From positions 39,149-103,148 of the forward strand of contig JAJVIP010000014.1 of NCBI GenBank assembly GCA_022072025.1: DNA of 64,000 nucleotides, written 5' to 3'. Below, one piece after another: positions 1-8,822 of this stretch (position 1 is its first letter; each line of letters begins with the position of its first letter). Under the pieces are notes generated by a model. The model saw only the letters and a list, made by a program, of their open reading frames with translations. It ran no database searches and had not been told where the DNA came from. This DNA is from Elusimicrobiota bacterium. GTDB taxonomy: Bacteria; Elusimicrobiota; Elusimicrobia; F11. The position numbers were made by a program, and so were the translations under genes.

Positions 1-4
1 CAAA

Positions 5-20
5 GACGTGCCGGGGAGAC
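5..20. repeat. Fragment of the palindromic repeat (right end)
   Basis: GACGTGCCGGGGAGACG closely matches the right end of the repeat copy at 37981-38162 (GCGTGCCGGGGCGACG). Only the last bases are inside the window, so an element probably lies just to the left. Positions 21-62 hold nothing else I can name. Confidence 0.45.
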
Positions 21-62
21 GATCCAGCGCGATGTCACACCACTTATGTCATTCATATTAAT

Positions 63-581
63 ATGAGCCAACAAGAACATTTTTGTCGCAGTTTTCAGCC
101 GGTTGTGAGCCGTTCCTCTCGCGTGCTGATATTGGGCTCCATGCCGGGGCCTGAGGCGCTGCGTAAACAACAGTATTATGGTTTCAACGGGAATCATTTT
201 TGGACGATTGTGCCGGCGTTGTTTAATCATCCCAAACCCCTCACCTATTCAAAAAAAATAGCGTTGGTTCGTCGCTATCGAATTGCTTTGTGGGACGTTA
301 TTGAGACCTGCGTTCGTCCAGGAGCGCTCGATAGTTCCATTAAAAATTTGGTGCCCAATAAAATTCCGTCCTTGTTGAAAAAATACCCCAACATTCGAGC
401 GGTTTTCATCAATGGACAATTCGCGCACAAGGCCTTCAATAAACAATTTAAAAATGAGGTCCAACTTCCCGTGATTGTTTTGCCTTCGACCAGCCCGGCC
501 AATGCCGCAATGCCGCTCAAAGAAAAAATTCATCGATGGGGGGTTGTTCGAAAATTCTTGTACAATCCCGGGCACCTATGA
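63..581 (+). CDS. Hypoxanthine/uracil-type DNA glycosylase (UDG superfamily)
   Basis: Predicted base-excision repair glycosylase of 172 aa, a usual length for the DNA-deoxyinosine glycosylase group. The N-terminal signature LILGSMPG (residues 22-29) is followed by QYYGFNGNHFW (37-47), the substrate-pocket motif of this branch. LPSTSPANA (140-148) matches the C-terminal active-site loop. ALWDVIETC (75-83) is also typical. It would remove deaminated bases from DNA in the cytoplasm. Its stop overlaps the start of the next gene (ATGA at 578-581), so the two are probably co-translated. Family membership rests on motif recognition; the exact substrate (hypoxanthine or uracil in mismatches) is inferred. 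Confidence 0.85.
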   Translation: MSQQEHFCRSFQPVVSRSSRVLILGSMPGPEALRKQQYYGFNGNHFWTIVPALFNHPKPLTYSKKIALVRRYRIALWDVIETCVRPGALDSSIKNLVPNKIPSLLKKYPNIRAVFINGQFAHKAFNKQFKNEVQLPVIVLPSTSPANAAMPLKEKIHRWGVVRKFLYNPGHL

Positions 582-1102
582 AAAATTTTAGAACCTTGAC
601 GTTGATGGCCATCGTGCTGATCGCCGCTTTGAGCCGAGTTGTTCCTCATCCGTGGAACGCCACACCGGTTATGGCCATCGCCCTGTTCTCCGGCGCGCAC
701 TTGCGCAACAAATGGTTTGCCGCCTTCCTTCCCCTTTTCGCGATGTTTGTGAGTGACATCTTTATTGGTTTTTATCCCACTTGGCCGGTGACTTATATAT
801 GTATTGCTTTCGTTGCGCTTTTGGGGTGGAGACTTCAAAACAACAAGTCAATCACTCGCGTTGCTTTCGCTTCTCTTGCCGGGTCAATGGTTTTTTTCCT
901 GGTGACCAATTTCGTTTGCTGGTTGACCATGCCGGAATACTCAAAAGACATGTCCGGATTTTTCCTGTGTTATGTACGGGCGGTTCCCTTTTTTCGAAAT
1001 GCGCTTCTGGGAGATATGATATTCACCGCGATTCTCTTTGGAAGTTTTTCTTTTGGAGAGAAGAAGTTTCCTGTTCTCCGTCAAACCCCTCAACCCACCT
1101 AA
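578..1102 (+). CDS. DUF6580-like integral membrane protein
   Basis: A 174-aa hydrophobic protein with about five membrane segments. It starts at the ATG at 578, which shares ATGA with the upstream stop; an in-frame ATG at 536 lies deep inside the glycosylase gene and is less likely. The N-terminal pattern SRVVPHPWNATPVMAIALFSG, with a short loop and then LPLFAMFVSDIFIGFYP, resembles DUF6580, a small membrane family thought to be transporter-like (ECF-type). No substrate can be read from the sequence. Coupling to a DNA repair gene is probably genomic convenience. Confidence 0.65.
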   Translation: MKNFRTLTLMAIVLIAALSRVVPHPWNATPVMAIALFSGAHLRNKWFAAFLPLFAMFVSDIFIGFYPTWPVTYICIAFVALLGWRLQNNKSITRVAFASLAGSMVFFLVTNFVCWLTMPEYSKDMSGFFLCYVRAVPFFRNALLGDMIFTAILFGSFSFGEKKFPVLRQTPQPT

Positions 1103-1151
1103 GCACTTCTTTTCATAGCTCAGTCCCATTGCTCCAACCTTGAAATCACCC

Positions 1152-1179
1152 TTGAATAAAGCGGGGGGGCCGTTAAAAT
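1152..1179 (+). promoter_or_regulatory. Sigma-70-like promoter for pit
   Basis: TTGAAT (1152-1157), a 16-bp spacer and TAAAAT (1174-1179). The start codon at 1187 lies seven bases after the -10 box, so the transcript would begin at or next to the ATG (leaderless). No Shine-Dalgarno sequence is visible. Confidence 0.5.
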
Positions 1180-1186
1180 TGGATAG

Positions 1187-2206
1187 ATGAATCCATCTGT
1201 TTTGACGGACCATGGAATTTTTGCCCTGGTATTTTTGGGTTTGGCCTTTTCATTTAGCAATGGGTTTCGCGACTCTTCATCCATTGTCGCCACCATTGTT
1301 TCGACCCGCACGTTAACTCCCAACACCGCCTTTGTTCTCAGCGCCTTTTTCGAATTTGGAGGCGCCCTTTTTTTGGGGTCCGCGGTCGCTTCCACCATTG
1401 GGTCTCGCGTCACGGCCAGTTCCTGGCAACCCGCCCCCCATGAGATTCTCTTGACCTCCGTGATTGCTTTATGTGCGGCAGGTATGTGGGGACTGATCAG
1501 CTATTGGCGCGCGTGGCCCACGTCAAATGGGCATGCGCTGTTGGGAGGATTAACCGGCGCGGGATGGGCGGCTTGGGGCACCGAACATATTCACAACAAG
1601 ACCGTCTTGTCGATTGGGGCTGTTTTAATTTTGAGTCCCTTGATTGGATTCTTCATCTCCTATTTATTAACCCACTCTCTGAAGTGGTTGGGAGGGTGGT
1701 TTTCTATTCGAGTCAAACCGGTGACGGATATTTTGCATGTTTTCTCTTGTTTATTTGTGTCTTGCGCCCATGGTTCGAATGATGGGCAGTTGGTGATGGG
1801 GGTCTTGTTGCCTGTGTTGGTGGGGGGAGCTTCATTCACCACCGTTCCTTTTTCAATTCGATTTATGGTGGCTTCGGCCTTGGGTTTTGGTGTTTTATTG
1901 GGGGGGCAAAGAATTCTTCGGAAGTTGGGAATGAAATTTTATCGCATTCAAAATATTCAAGGGGTGAGCGCTGAATTCTCTGCCGCTGGAACGGTCCTGG
2001 CCTGTGGCCTGACCGGGTTTCCAGCCTCCACCACGCAAGTGATTGCCGGTTCTATCATGGGCTCCGCGGTGGCGGAAAACGTCCGTCGCGCCCGCTGGAC
2101 CATCGCCCAAGAAATGGTCCTGTCTTGGGTGGTCACTTTTCCGGCGGTGGGGATGATGGCCTATGGAGTGACTTGGGTGGTTCAGTGGTGGGAGGCGCTT
2201 TTGTGA
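1187..2206 (+). CDS. pit: Inorganic phosphate transporter, PiT family
   Basis: Low-affinity phosphate (metal-phosphate) permease in the inner membrane, 339 aa with about ten membrane segments. The two inverted PiT repeats are visible. The first carries SNGFRDSSSIVATIVSTR (residues 24-41), where the family normally has a GAND-type motif. The second carries CAHGSNDGQ (193-201) before another helix pair. GFPASTTQVIAGSIMG near the C-terminus is also characteristic. The stop overlaps the GTG start of a DUF47 gene, the usual partner of Pit transporters, which supports the assignment. The first-half GAND motif is altered to GFRD. Confidence 0.9.
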   Translation: MNPSVLTDHGIFALVFLGLAFSFSNGFRDSSSIVATIVSTRTLTPNTAFVLSAFFEFGGALFLGSAVASTIGSRVTASSWQPAPHEILLTSVIALCAAGMWGLISYWRAWPTSNGHALLGGLTGAGWAAWGTEHIHNKTVLSIGAVLILSPLIGFFISYLLTHSLKWLGGWFSIRVKPVTDILHVFSCLFVSCAHGSNDGQLVMGVLLPVLVGGASFTTVPFSIRFMVASALGFGVLLGGQRILRKLGMKFYRIQNIQGVSAEFSAAGTVLACGLTGFPASTTQVIAGSIMGSAVAENVRRARWTIAQEMVLSWVVTFPAVGMMAYGVTWVVQWWEALL

Positions 2207-2805
2207 GTTTTTTTCGCCGACAGGTTAACTTTTATAAGTTGCTCTCGGAACAATCTCATAAAGTGGAAGAAGGAATGAAGGCGTTGGTTCATTACATCCG
2301 AGAACCCAATAATTTAAATGGTCAGGTGGTATTGCGTCTGGAGGAAGAGGCGGATGATTTGCGAGCCCATGTGGCGCTCTCTCTCAACGACGCGCTGGTC
2401 ACTCCGATGGACCGGGAAGACATCCATGCCCTTTCAAGATCCATTGACGACATTATCGACTACGCGAAAACGACGGTTGAAGAAATGATGGCTTTTGAAG
2501 TGCAACCGAATGGCCATATGCTCTTAATGGCGGAAGGTCTCTGCGAGGCCGCTACCGCGATGGCCCAGGCCATCGATCAGCTTTCGAAAGATACAGACAA
2601 AGCCACCGAATTGGTCCGGTATGTAAAGAAACGTGAAAATTACGTTGAACATTGTTACCGGGAGGCCTTGGTGGAGCTCTTCAAGACCAACAACGTTGTT
2701 TCCATCTTAAAGGTCAGAGAAATTTACCGCCACATGTCCAATGCCGCCGACCGTGAAGACGAAGCCGCCAATATTGTGAGCAATATCCTCGTCAAAGCTG
2801 CCTGA
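2203..2805 (+). CDS. DUF47 (PhoU-like) Pit accessory protein
   Basis: A 200-aa all-helical protein of the DUF47/PhoU-like family, which accompanies PiT transporters and is thought to control phosphate uptake. I chose the GTG at 2203, giving MSFFRRQVNFYKLLSEQS; it overlaps the pit stop (GTGA), and the start region matches family N-termini. An in-frame ATG at 2125 would lie inside pit. Helical landmarks include the acidic EEEADDL stretch and VTPMDREDIHALSRSIDDIID, the conserved DUF47 core. Residues after SNAADREDEAANIV end the protein, as is usual. Confidence 0.88.
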   Translation: MSFFRRQVNFYKLLSEQSHKVEEGMKALVHYIREPNNLNGQVVLRLEEEADDLRAHVALSLNDALVTPMDREDIHALSRSIDDIIDYAKTTVEEMMAFEVQPNGHMLLMAEGLCEAATAMAQAIDQLSKDTDKATELVRYVKKRENYVEHCYREALVELFKTNNVVSILKVREIYRHMSNAADREDEAANIVSNILVKAA

Positions 2806-2829
2806 CCCGCCCTCCTCCCGCGCAGGCCA

Positions 2830-2868
2830 TGTAACAAATCTGTAACAGGCTGGAATTGATTTGTTACA
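2830..2868. promoter_or_regulatory. Perfect 11-bp inverted repeat (operator or hairpin)
   Basis: TGTAACAAATC (2830-2840) and GATTTGTTACA (2858-2868) are exact reverse complements separated by 17 bp. There is no T-run, so a terminator is unlikely. The site lies between the phosphate transport pair and the large exported protein at 2956. It could bind a dimeric regulator or act as a leader hairpin. The rest of 2806-2955 is AT-rich with no clear feature. Confidence 0.45.
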
Positions 2869-2955
2869 CAAGATTTACGAATTGTTAATGAGATCTTAAG
2901 AGAGTCCGAGTAATATTTTGGCCATGAAATTCAAAATCTTATTTGGAGTCTATTT

Positions 2956-5610
2956 ATGAACGTTCTAAATCTCAAAAAGAAAAATTTTCTTCAATCTGTC
3001 GCCGTCTTGATGGCCGCGATCATGGTCTATGAATGCGTGTCCGTTCCAATGGCGCAAGCCGCGGTGATGGCGCCGCCCCTTCCCCATGCGCTTGGTTTGC
3101 CTTCCCCAACCCAACATCAAAAAACAATTTCATCTCAAAATTTTAAGATTCCGTCCTCGGTGGGTTCGATTGTTGAGGTCTATGCTCCGAGCCGCAAAAG
3201 CCGCCTGATCTACCATCTTCAAGATGTTCATGATGATGTGGCCGCGCAAACCAATCTGTCTGAAATTGTTTCTTTGTTGGAAGACCATGCCGCCCTGCAA
3301 GGCAAAAACTTGGTGGTGGCCGTTGAAGGCGTCAGTGGGCCGGTCGATTCCGATACCATTGCCAGACTGCCCAACCAAAAAGAAAAAGAAGATGTGGGGG
3401 CCGGGCTTCTGCGGGCCGGTTATTTGCTCGGAGAAGAATATGCCGCCATGACCCATGCGCCAGGCCGCATAAAAATTATCGGCATTGAAACCCCGGGACT
3501 TTATCAAGCCAATGTGGACGCTCGTACAATGTCACGAGAGGCGCGCAAAGAGGTTCTCAAGACCTTCGCTGAAACCAAATCTCAATTGCTCAAGTTGATG
3601 CCGCACAATTTCAATTCGCTGCTGACTCGCCTTGAGGAAAAAAGGTTGGCCTTGGATCAGGGTTCTCAATCCTTGGGCGAATATGTTCTGTTCCTTAAGT
3701 CCATCAATTCCGGGGTGGTGGGTCATTATCCCAATTTATCGCAAATGGCCGCGCTTTCTTTTCAAGAACGGCACCTTGATTTTGACCAGGTTGAAAAAGA
3801 GGGCCGTGAATTGGTCCAGGACCTCATGGGCGTCTTGTCAGAGGAGGGCATGGACGTTCTTCTTTCTGATTCTCAAGCGCTCAAGGAAGGACGGATTTCT
3901 CCTCTTTCTTATTATTCGCGGCTTTTGAGTCAGACAAAAAAAGAGGCTCCCGCGGTTCATCGCTATGTGGCCTATTTGCGGGCCTGCGAAGGCGTGAACG
4001 TGGATGCCTTGTTTGATGAGCTTTTGTCCGCCGAAAGCGAGATCGCGAAAGGGTTGATTCGCCACCCCATCGCGTTCCAATTGTTTGAACATCTCCGTTG
4101 GGTGGAATTGCAAGAACGTTTTTTCTCTCTCAACATGATTCCTCAAGAATGGGTCCGGCAACAAAAGATCAGTCTGCGCGCCATTGTGGCGCAGCATGCC
4201 GCCATCCGTGATTTCGTGGCCGAACAGGTGGATGACTTGGGTTACAATTTTAGAACGCCGGTCCTAAGCGCCTCCACTTTGATCACCGCCTTTAAAGGGG
4301 CCAAAGGCTTTTATCTGGCCGCCCAAAAGCGCGATGAGGCCATGGTCGAAAATTTGATGCAGGTGTTGCAGTCAGCCCAGGCGGATCGGTCCCTCGTTGC
4401 CTTTGTGGCCGGGGGCTTCCACACCCCGGGCATCACCAAACTCCTCAAAGAAGCAGGGTTGGCCTATGAAGTGGTCCGCCCCCAGCTTGAAACGGAAGTG
4501 TCGTTGAGCCAAGAAATAACCTACCGTTCCAAACGCGTTTCCTATCTGCGCCAAAAAGGGGGAACCCGTCCCTTGGCTGAAGGAGTCCAAGCAGGAAAAC
4601 CTCTTTTAGAGGCAGCCGAAGAAGTTGTAGGTGAAATCGAACCAGGTCTAGGTGGTTCCTCTAGAGGAAATGATGGAACCAAGCCCATCCGAAGAGGTTT
4701 GGTGGGGTTTAAACCGTTGGTCGCCCTAACCGCGGTGTTTGGGATATTGGGTTATGCCACCGATTTTTTCACCACTTCCGATATCAGCACCGTTCTGTTT
4801 CGATTGTTGGTTGTGGTGGCCATCCTGGTGGCCGCGGGGTTTGCTATGTATTTCAGGAAACCTCTGGTGGCTGGCGGGAAAACAGCTTTTTCTCGAACCG
4901 GGGATTATTTGGGTTCAACTTTGACGCGGGTTTTCCCTGAAATGGGGAATATTCGCCGGCAGTTCATTCAGGAGGCGAAGGCGATCGTTAAAGATAAAAC
5001 CGTTGCAGGTCAGGAGAGCCGGTTTTTTATTTTGGATATCGCTCAATTGCAATTTACATCGAATTCGCCTTCCCAAGTGATCAATGAGGCCGTTCTGTCC
5101 TACATTCGGATGGACAACCGTTTACGTGGTGGATCTCAAGGAAAAATCAATGTTTTGTTGACCAATAGTTCCGCTGACTTGAAAGGCAATGAATCGGCCC
5201 TTTTTGATGCCGTCAAACCTTTGCAACGGCAAGGAATCATAGTTAAGTCATTGGGGTATGAGAGCTTTGTGAGCCTTTCCAATAAGCCTGGGAATCTCAC
5301 CGCAAACCTTTTGCAGACCGCTCAATTTTCGGGGGCGAAGATTTCCGATCAAAATAATCAAGGAAATGTGTATGGATTCACCCTGAATCCAGTCGCCATG
5401 AACGAATTGATGCCTGGTGTAGAGGTGGTTCGGCTTCAGGATAACTTCGTTTATTTTGCGCTGGCCTTGTATTCCTACGCCCGTTTTTCAGGAGCGTCTC
5501 AAATTCTGGATGCTTTGGTGAGTTTGGTGGCCAAAATATTGGATATCAATATCGGCGAAACTATTACCAATCAGCATGATTTAGATAATTTGGCCAAAAT
5601 GATGGCCTGA
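2956..5610 (+). CDS. Large exported TraB/ChaN (Tiki-like) protein with C-terminal membrane-anchored domain
   Basis: 884 aa. A signal peptide (KKK n-region, hydrophobic core, PMAQA-A cleavage near residue 35) is followed by a domain with YHLQDVHDD (86-94), VAVEG (121-125) and, much later, GGFHTPGI (486-493). A histidine/acidic motif, a V-x-E-G strand and a closing GGxH are the landmarks of the TraB/ChaN/Tiki hydrolase-like fold, here with a long helical insert. Two membrane segments follow (about 589-605 and 615-634), then a roughly 220-residue domain of unknown type with an alternating strand-helix look (ending near DLDNLAKMMA). Function is unknown; the fold assignment is inference. A strong terminator follows, so it is transcribed alone. 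Confidence 0.55.
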   Translation: MNVLNLKKKNFLQSVAVLMAAIMVYECVSVPMAQAAVMAPPLPHALGLPSPTQHQKTISSQNFKIPSSVGSIVEVYAPSRKSRLIYHLQDVHDDVAAQTNLSEIVSLLEDHAALQGKNLVVAVEGVSGPVDSDTIARLPNQKEKEDVGAGLLRAGYLLGEEYAAMTHAPGRIKIIGIETPGLYQANVDARTMSREARKEVLKTFAETKSQLLKLMPHNFNSLLTRLEEKRLALDQGSQSLGEYVLFLKSINSGVVGHYPNLSQMAALSFQERHLDFDQVEKEGRELVQDLMGVLSEEGMDVLLSDSQALKEGRISPLSYYSRLLSQTKKEAPAVHRYVAYLRACEGVNVDALFDELLSAESEIAKGLIRHPIAFQLFEHLRWVELQERFFSLNMIPQEWVRQQKISLRAIVAQHAAIRDFVAEQVDDLGYNFRTPVLSASTLITAFKGAKGFYLAAQKRDEAMVENLMQVLQSAQADRSLVAFVAGGFHTPGITKLLKEAGLAYEVVRPQLETEVSLSQEITYRSKRVSYLRQKGGTRPLAEGVQAGKPLLEAAEEVVGEIEPGLGGSSRGNDGTKPIRRGLVGFKPLVALTAVFGILGYATDFFTTSDISTVLFRLLVVVAILVAAGFAMYFRKPLVAGGKTAFSRTGDYLGSTLTRVFPEMGNIRRQFIQEAKAIVKDKTVAGQESRFFILDIAQLQFTSNSPSQVINEAVLSYIRMDNRLRGGSQGKINVLLTNSSADLKGNESALFDAVKPLQRQGIIVKSLGYESFVSLSNKPGNLTANLLQTAQFSGAKISDQNNQGNVYGFTLNPVAMNELMPGVEVVRLQDNFVYFALALYSYARFSGASQILDALVSLVAKILDINIGETITNQHDLDNLAKMMA

Positions 5611-5637
5611 TCGTTAAAGTTTGAAAACCCTGTCATT

Positions 5638-5677
5638 GCCCCGTCCGCCATTCGAATTGGTGGGCGGGGCTTTTTTT
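5638..5677 (+). terminator. Rho-independent terminator
   Basis: GCCCCGTCCGCCA (5638-5650) pairs over 13 bp, with two G-T wobbles, with TGGTGGGCGGGGC (5658-5670), followed by seven T. It closes the gene ending at 5610. Confidence 0.9.
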
Positions 5678-5718
5678 GTTTCTGTGGGAGTTCCGTGTTA
5701 AGTTAAGATCCGTCCCCT

Positions 5719-7377
5719 ATGTGGAACTCTCCTATTCCTGAACAACGTTGGCGCGGGTTTCGTCGCGAGAAACCGGGTGTGGCGGCGTTTGAATCCTTGG
5801 CCAGCTTTGAACAGGCCAGTTTGAGCGAACTCAAAGAGAGTTTGGCTGACCACGAATTGGTTACTTTGGGGCGGTTGTTGGCGCGAGGGAAAAAAGAAGA
5901 GATTGAAGTTTTCATACGAACCCACGGGCCAAACCCGCTTTTCGATCCTCATTGCGAATTGGACGTCCCGGTTGGCGTGGCGAAAGCCGACGTTCTGGAT
6001 TTGCGAACCCCCGCCACCCAACAAGCCAATCAGGCCATTTTGGAGGGCGAGGTCCTCCACATTTTATTCCAAGCCGGCGAGGCGACCCGTTTTGCCGAAG
6101 GGCCCCTCTACAATTTAAACCCTTATCGGATGGCGCAGGAAACATCGGCGGCGGACAATGCTGTGAAGTATTACCTCCAATCCATCGGGCAGACCGTGCG
6201 AGACTTGGACCAACGGGTCTCTTCCTTTTTATTGGATCTTCCTCTCGGTCCCAAACAGCCCTTCCTCTTGCGGGCGGCGATCCGGCGAGTGATTCAGGAT
6301 GAAATTCAATGCGGACGCTTAACAGTTGAAGAGGCCCCCGCGCGCTACAAGGAGGCGTTGGCCCATCAGAAAATTCTTTTCTTCGTGAGTTCCCGTCACA
6401 ATTTGAACCAAGTTCACAGTGAAAATTTACGAGAGAAATTTTCATTTTATGGCTTTGAACCCTCCAATGTTGTGACCATTGAGCAAGAATTGGCCAGGGG
6501 GCTCACGTGTGATGAAGAAGGGAAATTACGGTTGTTGGAGGATATGGAGGCCCGTGACGCGACTGGACATTTGTACGCGCTCATTCAAGCCTCGAGAGCC
6601 AGTGACTTTACCACCTACACCGAATCCGGGCGTCCCATCAAACCGATGGAATTGGACGCTTTTTCTTATTTCCTCAGTCGCGGCGCCAAGGTGATGAACG
6701 TGATCCGCATCAATGACATGGATCGCCATTCAACCGAAATCATCAACGCCAAGGCGCTCACCTTTGCCCTTTCGCTTTTTGAGAAGGGATATGTGAACGC
6801 CATCGAGACCGTGTCCAATCCCAGTGGTCAAAAGGGCGGTACGGGGTCCACCTTCGGAAATTCTGAATTTCATGTGTTGACCGAAACCCACGAAAACTCA
6901 TTCCCCTTGTTGGCGCGGGCGTTTGAGGCGGCTGTTCAAACATACCTTAAGGAAAATGAGGGGCGTCACCCGGCTTACAACGCCATGCGCCAATGGGCCG
7001 ATTTGGCGGCCACCCGTCGGGTGTTAAAGGAATGGGGAGGGCGCATTGTGTTTGTTCCGCGTCAGAAAATGGTGGGTGGCCAAGAGATTTCATATTTGGG
7101 CGTCGATATGCCCATGGGGGATTTGTCCCTTCTCCAATCCCACTATCCGTCGCGCATGTTTCAATTTGCAGGGGACAAGGGCCGAGAACTGCTGATTCAC
7201 GATATGAAACAGAAAGAACATATGGGCATCGCCCTTCGCTCTCTGCTGAGTCAATTGGAGGATCCTCACATTCTTCTAACGATCCAGGAGGTCACACAGG
7301 CTTCCTCCGTTCCCTTTTCTCGTCAGACGGGGCAGGGTGCCTTGTACGGCGCTCCCTGCCCCGAGTTTGAGATTTAA
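5719..7377 (+). CDS. Uncharacterised enzyme-like protein, possibly UDPGP-type nucleotidyltransferase
   Basis: 552 aa, no signal peptide, predicted cytoplasmic. FQAGEATRF (about residues 117-125) sits where UDP-sugar pyrophosphorylases carry their glycine-rich AGGxGTR loop. ILFFVSSRHNLNQVHSENL resembles the second conserved strand of that family. The lysine-bearing end of the nucleotide loop is missing (the Gly-Gly is AG-E), so catalytic activity is doubtful. Further conserved-looking stretches are NVIRINDMDRHSTEIINAK and GGTGSTFGNSEFHVL. I do not recognise it firmly. It stands alone between a terminator and the small membrane protein at 7411. Confidence 0.4.
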   Translation: MWNSPIPEQRWRGFRREKPGVAAFESLASFEQASLSELKESLADHELVTLGRLLARGKKEEIEVFIRTHGPNPLFDPHCELDVPVGVAKADVLDLRTPATQQANQAILEGEVLHILFQAGEATRFAEGPLYNLNPYRMAQETSAADNAVKYYLQSIGQTVRDLDQRVSSFLLDLPLGPKQPFLLRAAIRRVIQDEIQCGRLTVEEAPARYKEALAHQKILFFVSSRHNLNQVHSENLREKFSFYGFEPSNVVTIEQELARGLTCDEEGKLRLLEDMEARDATGHLYALIQASRASDFTTYTESGRPIKPMELDAFSYFLSRGAKVMNVIRINDMDRHSTEIINAKALTFALSLFEKGYVNAIETVSNPSGQKGGTGSTFGNSEFHVLTETHENSFPLLARAFEAAVQTYLKENEGRHPAYNAMRQWADLAATRRVLKEWGGRIVFVPRQKMVGGQEISYLGVDMPMGDLSLLQSHYPSRMFQFAGDKGRELLIHDMKQKEHMGIALRSLLSQLEDPHILLTIQEVTQASSVPFSRQTGQGALYGAPCPEFEI

Positions 7378-7410
7378 TAATCCACTTGATTTTTAGGGGT
7401 TATTCCGCAA

Positions 7411-8037
7411 ATGCTTGTTTACATGCGGATAACCATCGGTGGTTTATTGTTATTTTCCGGCGCGGCCGGTTTTGTTCTTCTGGGGCCTTTGAAATTTTTG
7501 GATCCCTCTTCATTTAAAAACCAGTTGGAGGGGCTCACCTCCACCACTGAATGGGTTGTTGAGCGGATTAAAGCCTTGCAATCGGGCGATGCCTTAGAAA
7601 AATCGTCCGCCGAAGCTGACAAAACCGACATTCCCCCAGTTCCGGCTGAAAATAATTCTGTTGCTGCCGAAGTTCCCGCTCAAGCTCCGCCCCCTGTGAC
7701 GGATACGGTTCCGGCTCCCGTAACGGCGGTCCAACCCAAGCCCCAGGCCACACCCGCCGTGGTGACCCCCAAAAAAAGTGCCGTACGTAAACGCCGTGTC
7801 AAAAAAAAGGCGGTCTCTCCAGCGGCCAAAACCGCGCCCGTCACCGCACCCCCCAAGGTGGTTAACAATAAGGACGGGCTGATTGGGACCTACGTGGCGC
7901 TCAAACTCAAGTCGGGGCGCGAGGTCAAGGGGATCATGCAGGCCAGATCCGCCAGTCAAATCACCATCGAAATCCCCGGCATGGGCCCCTTTCAATACCC
8001 CGCCGAAAACGTGGTGACCATCACCCCCGTCGAATAA
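7411..8037 (+). CDS. Membrane-anchored protein with Pro/Lys-rich linker
   Basis: 208 aa. One N-terminal membrane helix (about residues 4-28), a long proline/alanine-rich linker, a basic stretch KSAVRKRRVKKK, and a compact C-terminal domain of about 55 residues (GTYVALKLKSGREVKGIM through FQYPAENVVTI) that looks like a small beta barrel. Function unknown. Its last 15 codons (FQYPAENVVTITPVE) lie inside a direct repeat found again at 9293, and its 3' end would originally have overlapped gpmA, which runs toward it. The ATG at 7423 is an alternative start. Confidence 0.6.
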   Translation: MLVYMRITIGGLLLFSGAAGFVLLGPLKFLDPSSFKNQLEGLTSTTEWVVERIKALQSGDALEKSSAEADKTDIPPVPAENNSVAAEVPAQAPPPVTDTVPAPVTAVQPKPQATPAVVTPKKSAVRKRRVKKKAVSPAAKTAPVTAPPKVVNNKDGLIGTYVALKLKSGREVKGIMQARSASQITIEIPGMGPFQYPAENVVTITPVE

Positions 8038-8050
8038 GTTGGCCGGCGGG
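7993..8050 (+). repeat. 58-bp direct repeat, left copy
   Basis: CAATACCCCGCCGAAAACG begins a 58-bp segment repeated at 9293-9350, exactly 1300 bp away, with four mismatches. It contains the end of the 7411 gene and, on the other strand, a sequence able to encode the last codons of gpmA. Confidence 0.85.
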
Positions 8051-8084
8051 GGGTGAGAGGGAGTTTTTCAGCAGGGGTCCACGG

Positions 8085-8414
8085 GTGGGTGGGGTCGACT
8101 ATTTTAAAGGATCCATTAGAATAGTCATCACGATCGAACGTGCTTTATCACAGGTGGCATTTTCAAGAGAGTGGGGGCGGCAGATGCGGTTCATCACAGG
8201 TCCCCGTCAAACCGGTAAGACCACGCTCGCCAAGCAGCTTCTAGATGACATGGGCTCCTCCAACCTTTATTATTTGTGGGATCTCAGGTCGGTTCGCGAT
8301 CGTTACAGGAAAAACGAGTTCTTTTTTACTCAAGATGTTCTTCCTCATCCAAAAAACAAACCTTGCGTGTGTTTCGATGAAATCCACGAACTCCGATTTT
8401 CGCAGGTTTTTTGA
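8085..8414 (+). pseudogene. Truncated AAA ATPase (AAA_14/DUF4143 type)
   Basis: Only the N-terminal part of a P-loop ATPase remains. RFITGPRQTGKTTLAKQLL is a clear Walker A motif, and CVCFDEIHEL is the Walker B region. The frame then stops, where intact relatives run another 250 or more residues. The other frames downstream give no matching continuation, so this looks like a deletion rather than a single frameshift. The annotated ATG at 8085 may not be native; similarity starts around ALSQVAFSREWG. It is part of the accessory insertion between the 58-bp repeats. Confidence 0.7.
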
Positions 8415-8513
8415 ATCTTGGCATACATTTCGCCTCGCGTTTTCAGCATTTGTGCGAACATTCCCCTCATTTTCGAGGGGTGCAGTATCACTTTATAACT
8501 CCAAACCCACGGA

Positions 8514-8822
8514 TTAAAGCTCTAGATTCCATGGTTTTCGTGCGCCACGACGAATGTGCAAAATATGCACCTCATGGTTAATAATCCAAAAAAAGATTCG
8601 ATAGGGTCTCTTCCCGTAAAGCAAGTGGTGAACTGGTTGACGCAACTCCTTCCCTTCAAGAGCAATCGGGCAACGTTGGGGGTGATGCGCAAGCGACTCT
8701 ATCGCTTCGATTAATCCGTTGTACCACAGCGCTCCTTGGTGTGGCGCACGGTGAATAACCCAACGGTAAAGTTCTTCGGTATCTTTTTGTGCGCGTGGTG
8801 TCAGCTTAACGCGGTATGTCAT
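8514..8822 (-). CDS. ParE/RelE-family toxin
   Basis: 102 aa, the usual size for ParE/RelE toxins. It begins MTYRVKLTPRAQKDTEELYRWV, a standard first strand and helix pair, and ends with YRIFFWIINHEVHILHIRRGAR, the conserved strand set that carries the catalytic or gyrase-facing residues. It overlaps the antitoxin gene by 17 bp, toxin downstream, so the two are co-translated. Whether it targets gyrase (ParE-like) or mRNA (RelE-like) cannot be told here. The cassette appears intact, unlike the neighbouring ATPase fragment. Confidence 0.88.
   Translation of the reverse strand: MTYRVKLTPRAQKDTEELYRWVIHRAPHQGALWYNGLIEAIESLAHHPQRCPIALEGKELRQPVHHLLYGKRPYRIFFWIINHEVHILHIRRGARKPWNLEL

Noticed and set aside
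5912-6445. 177-codon minus-strand frame inside the 5719 gene
   Set aside because: Low-complexity translation with no motif; a reflection of codon bias in the sense gene.
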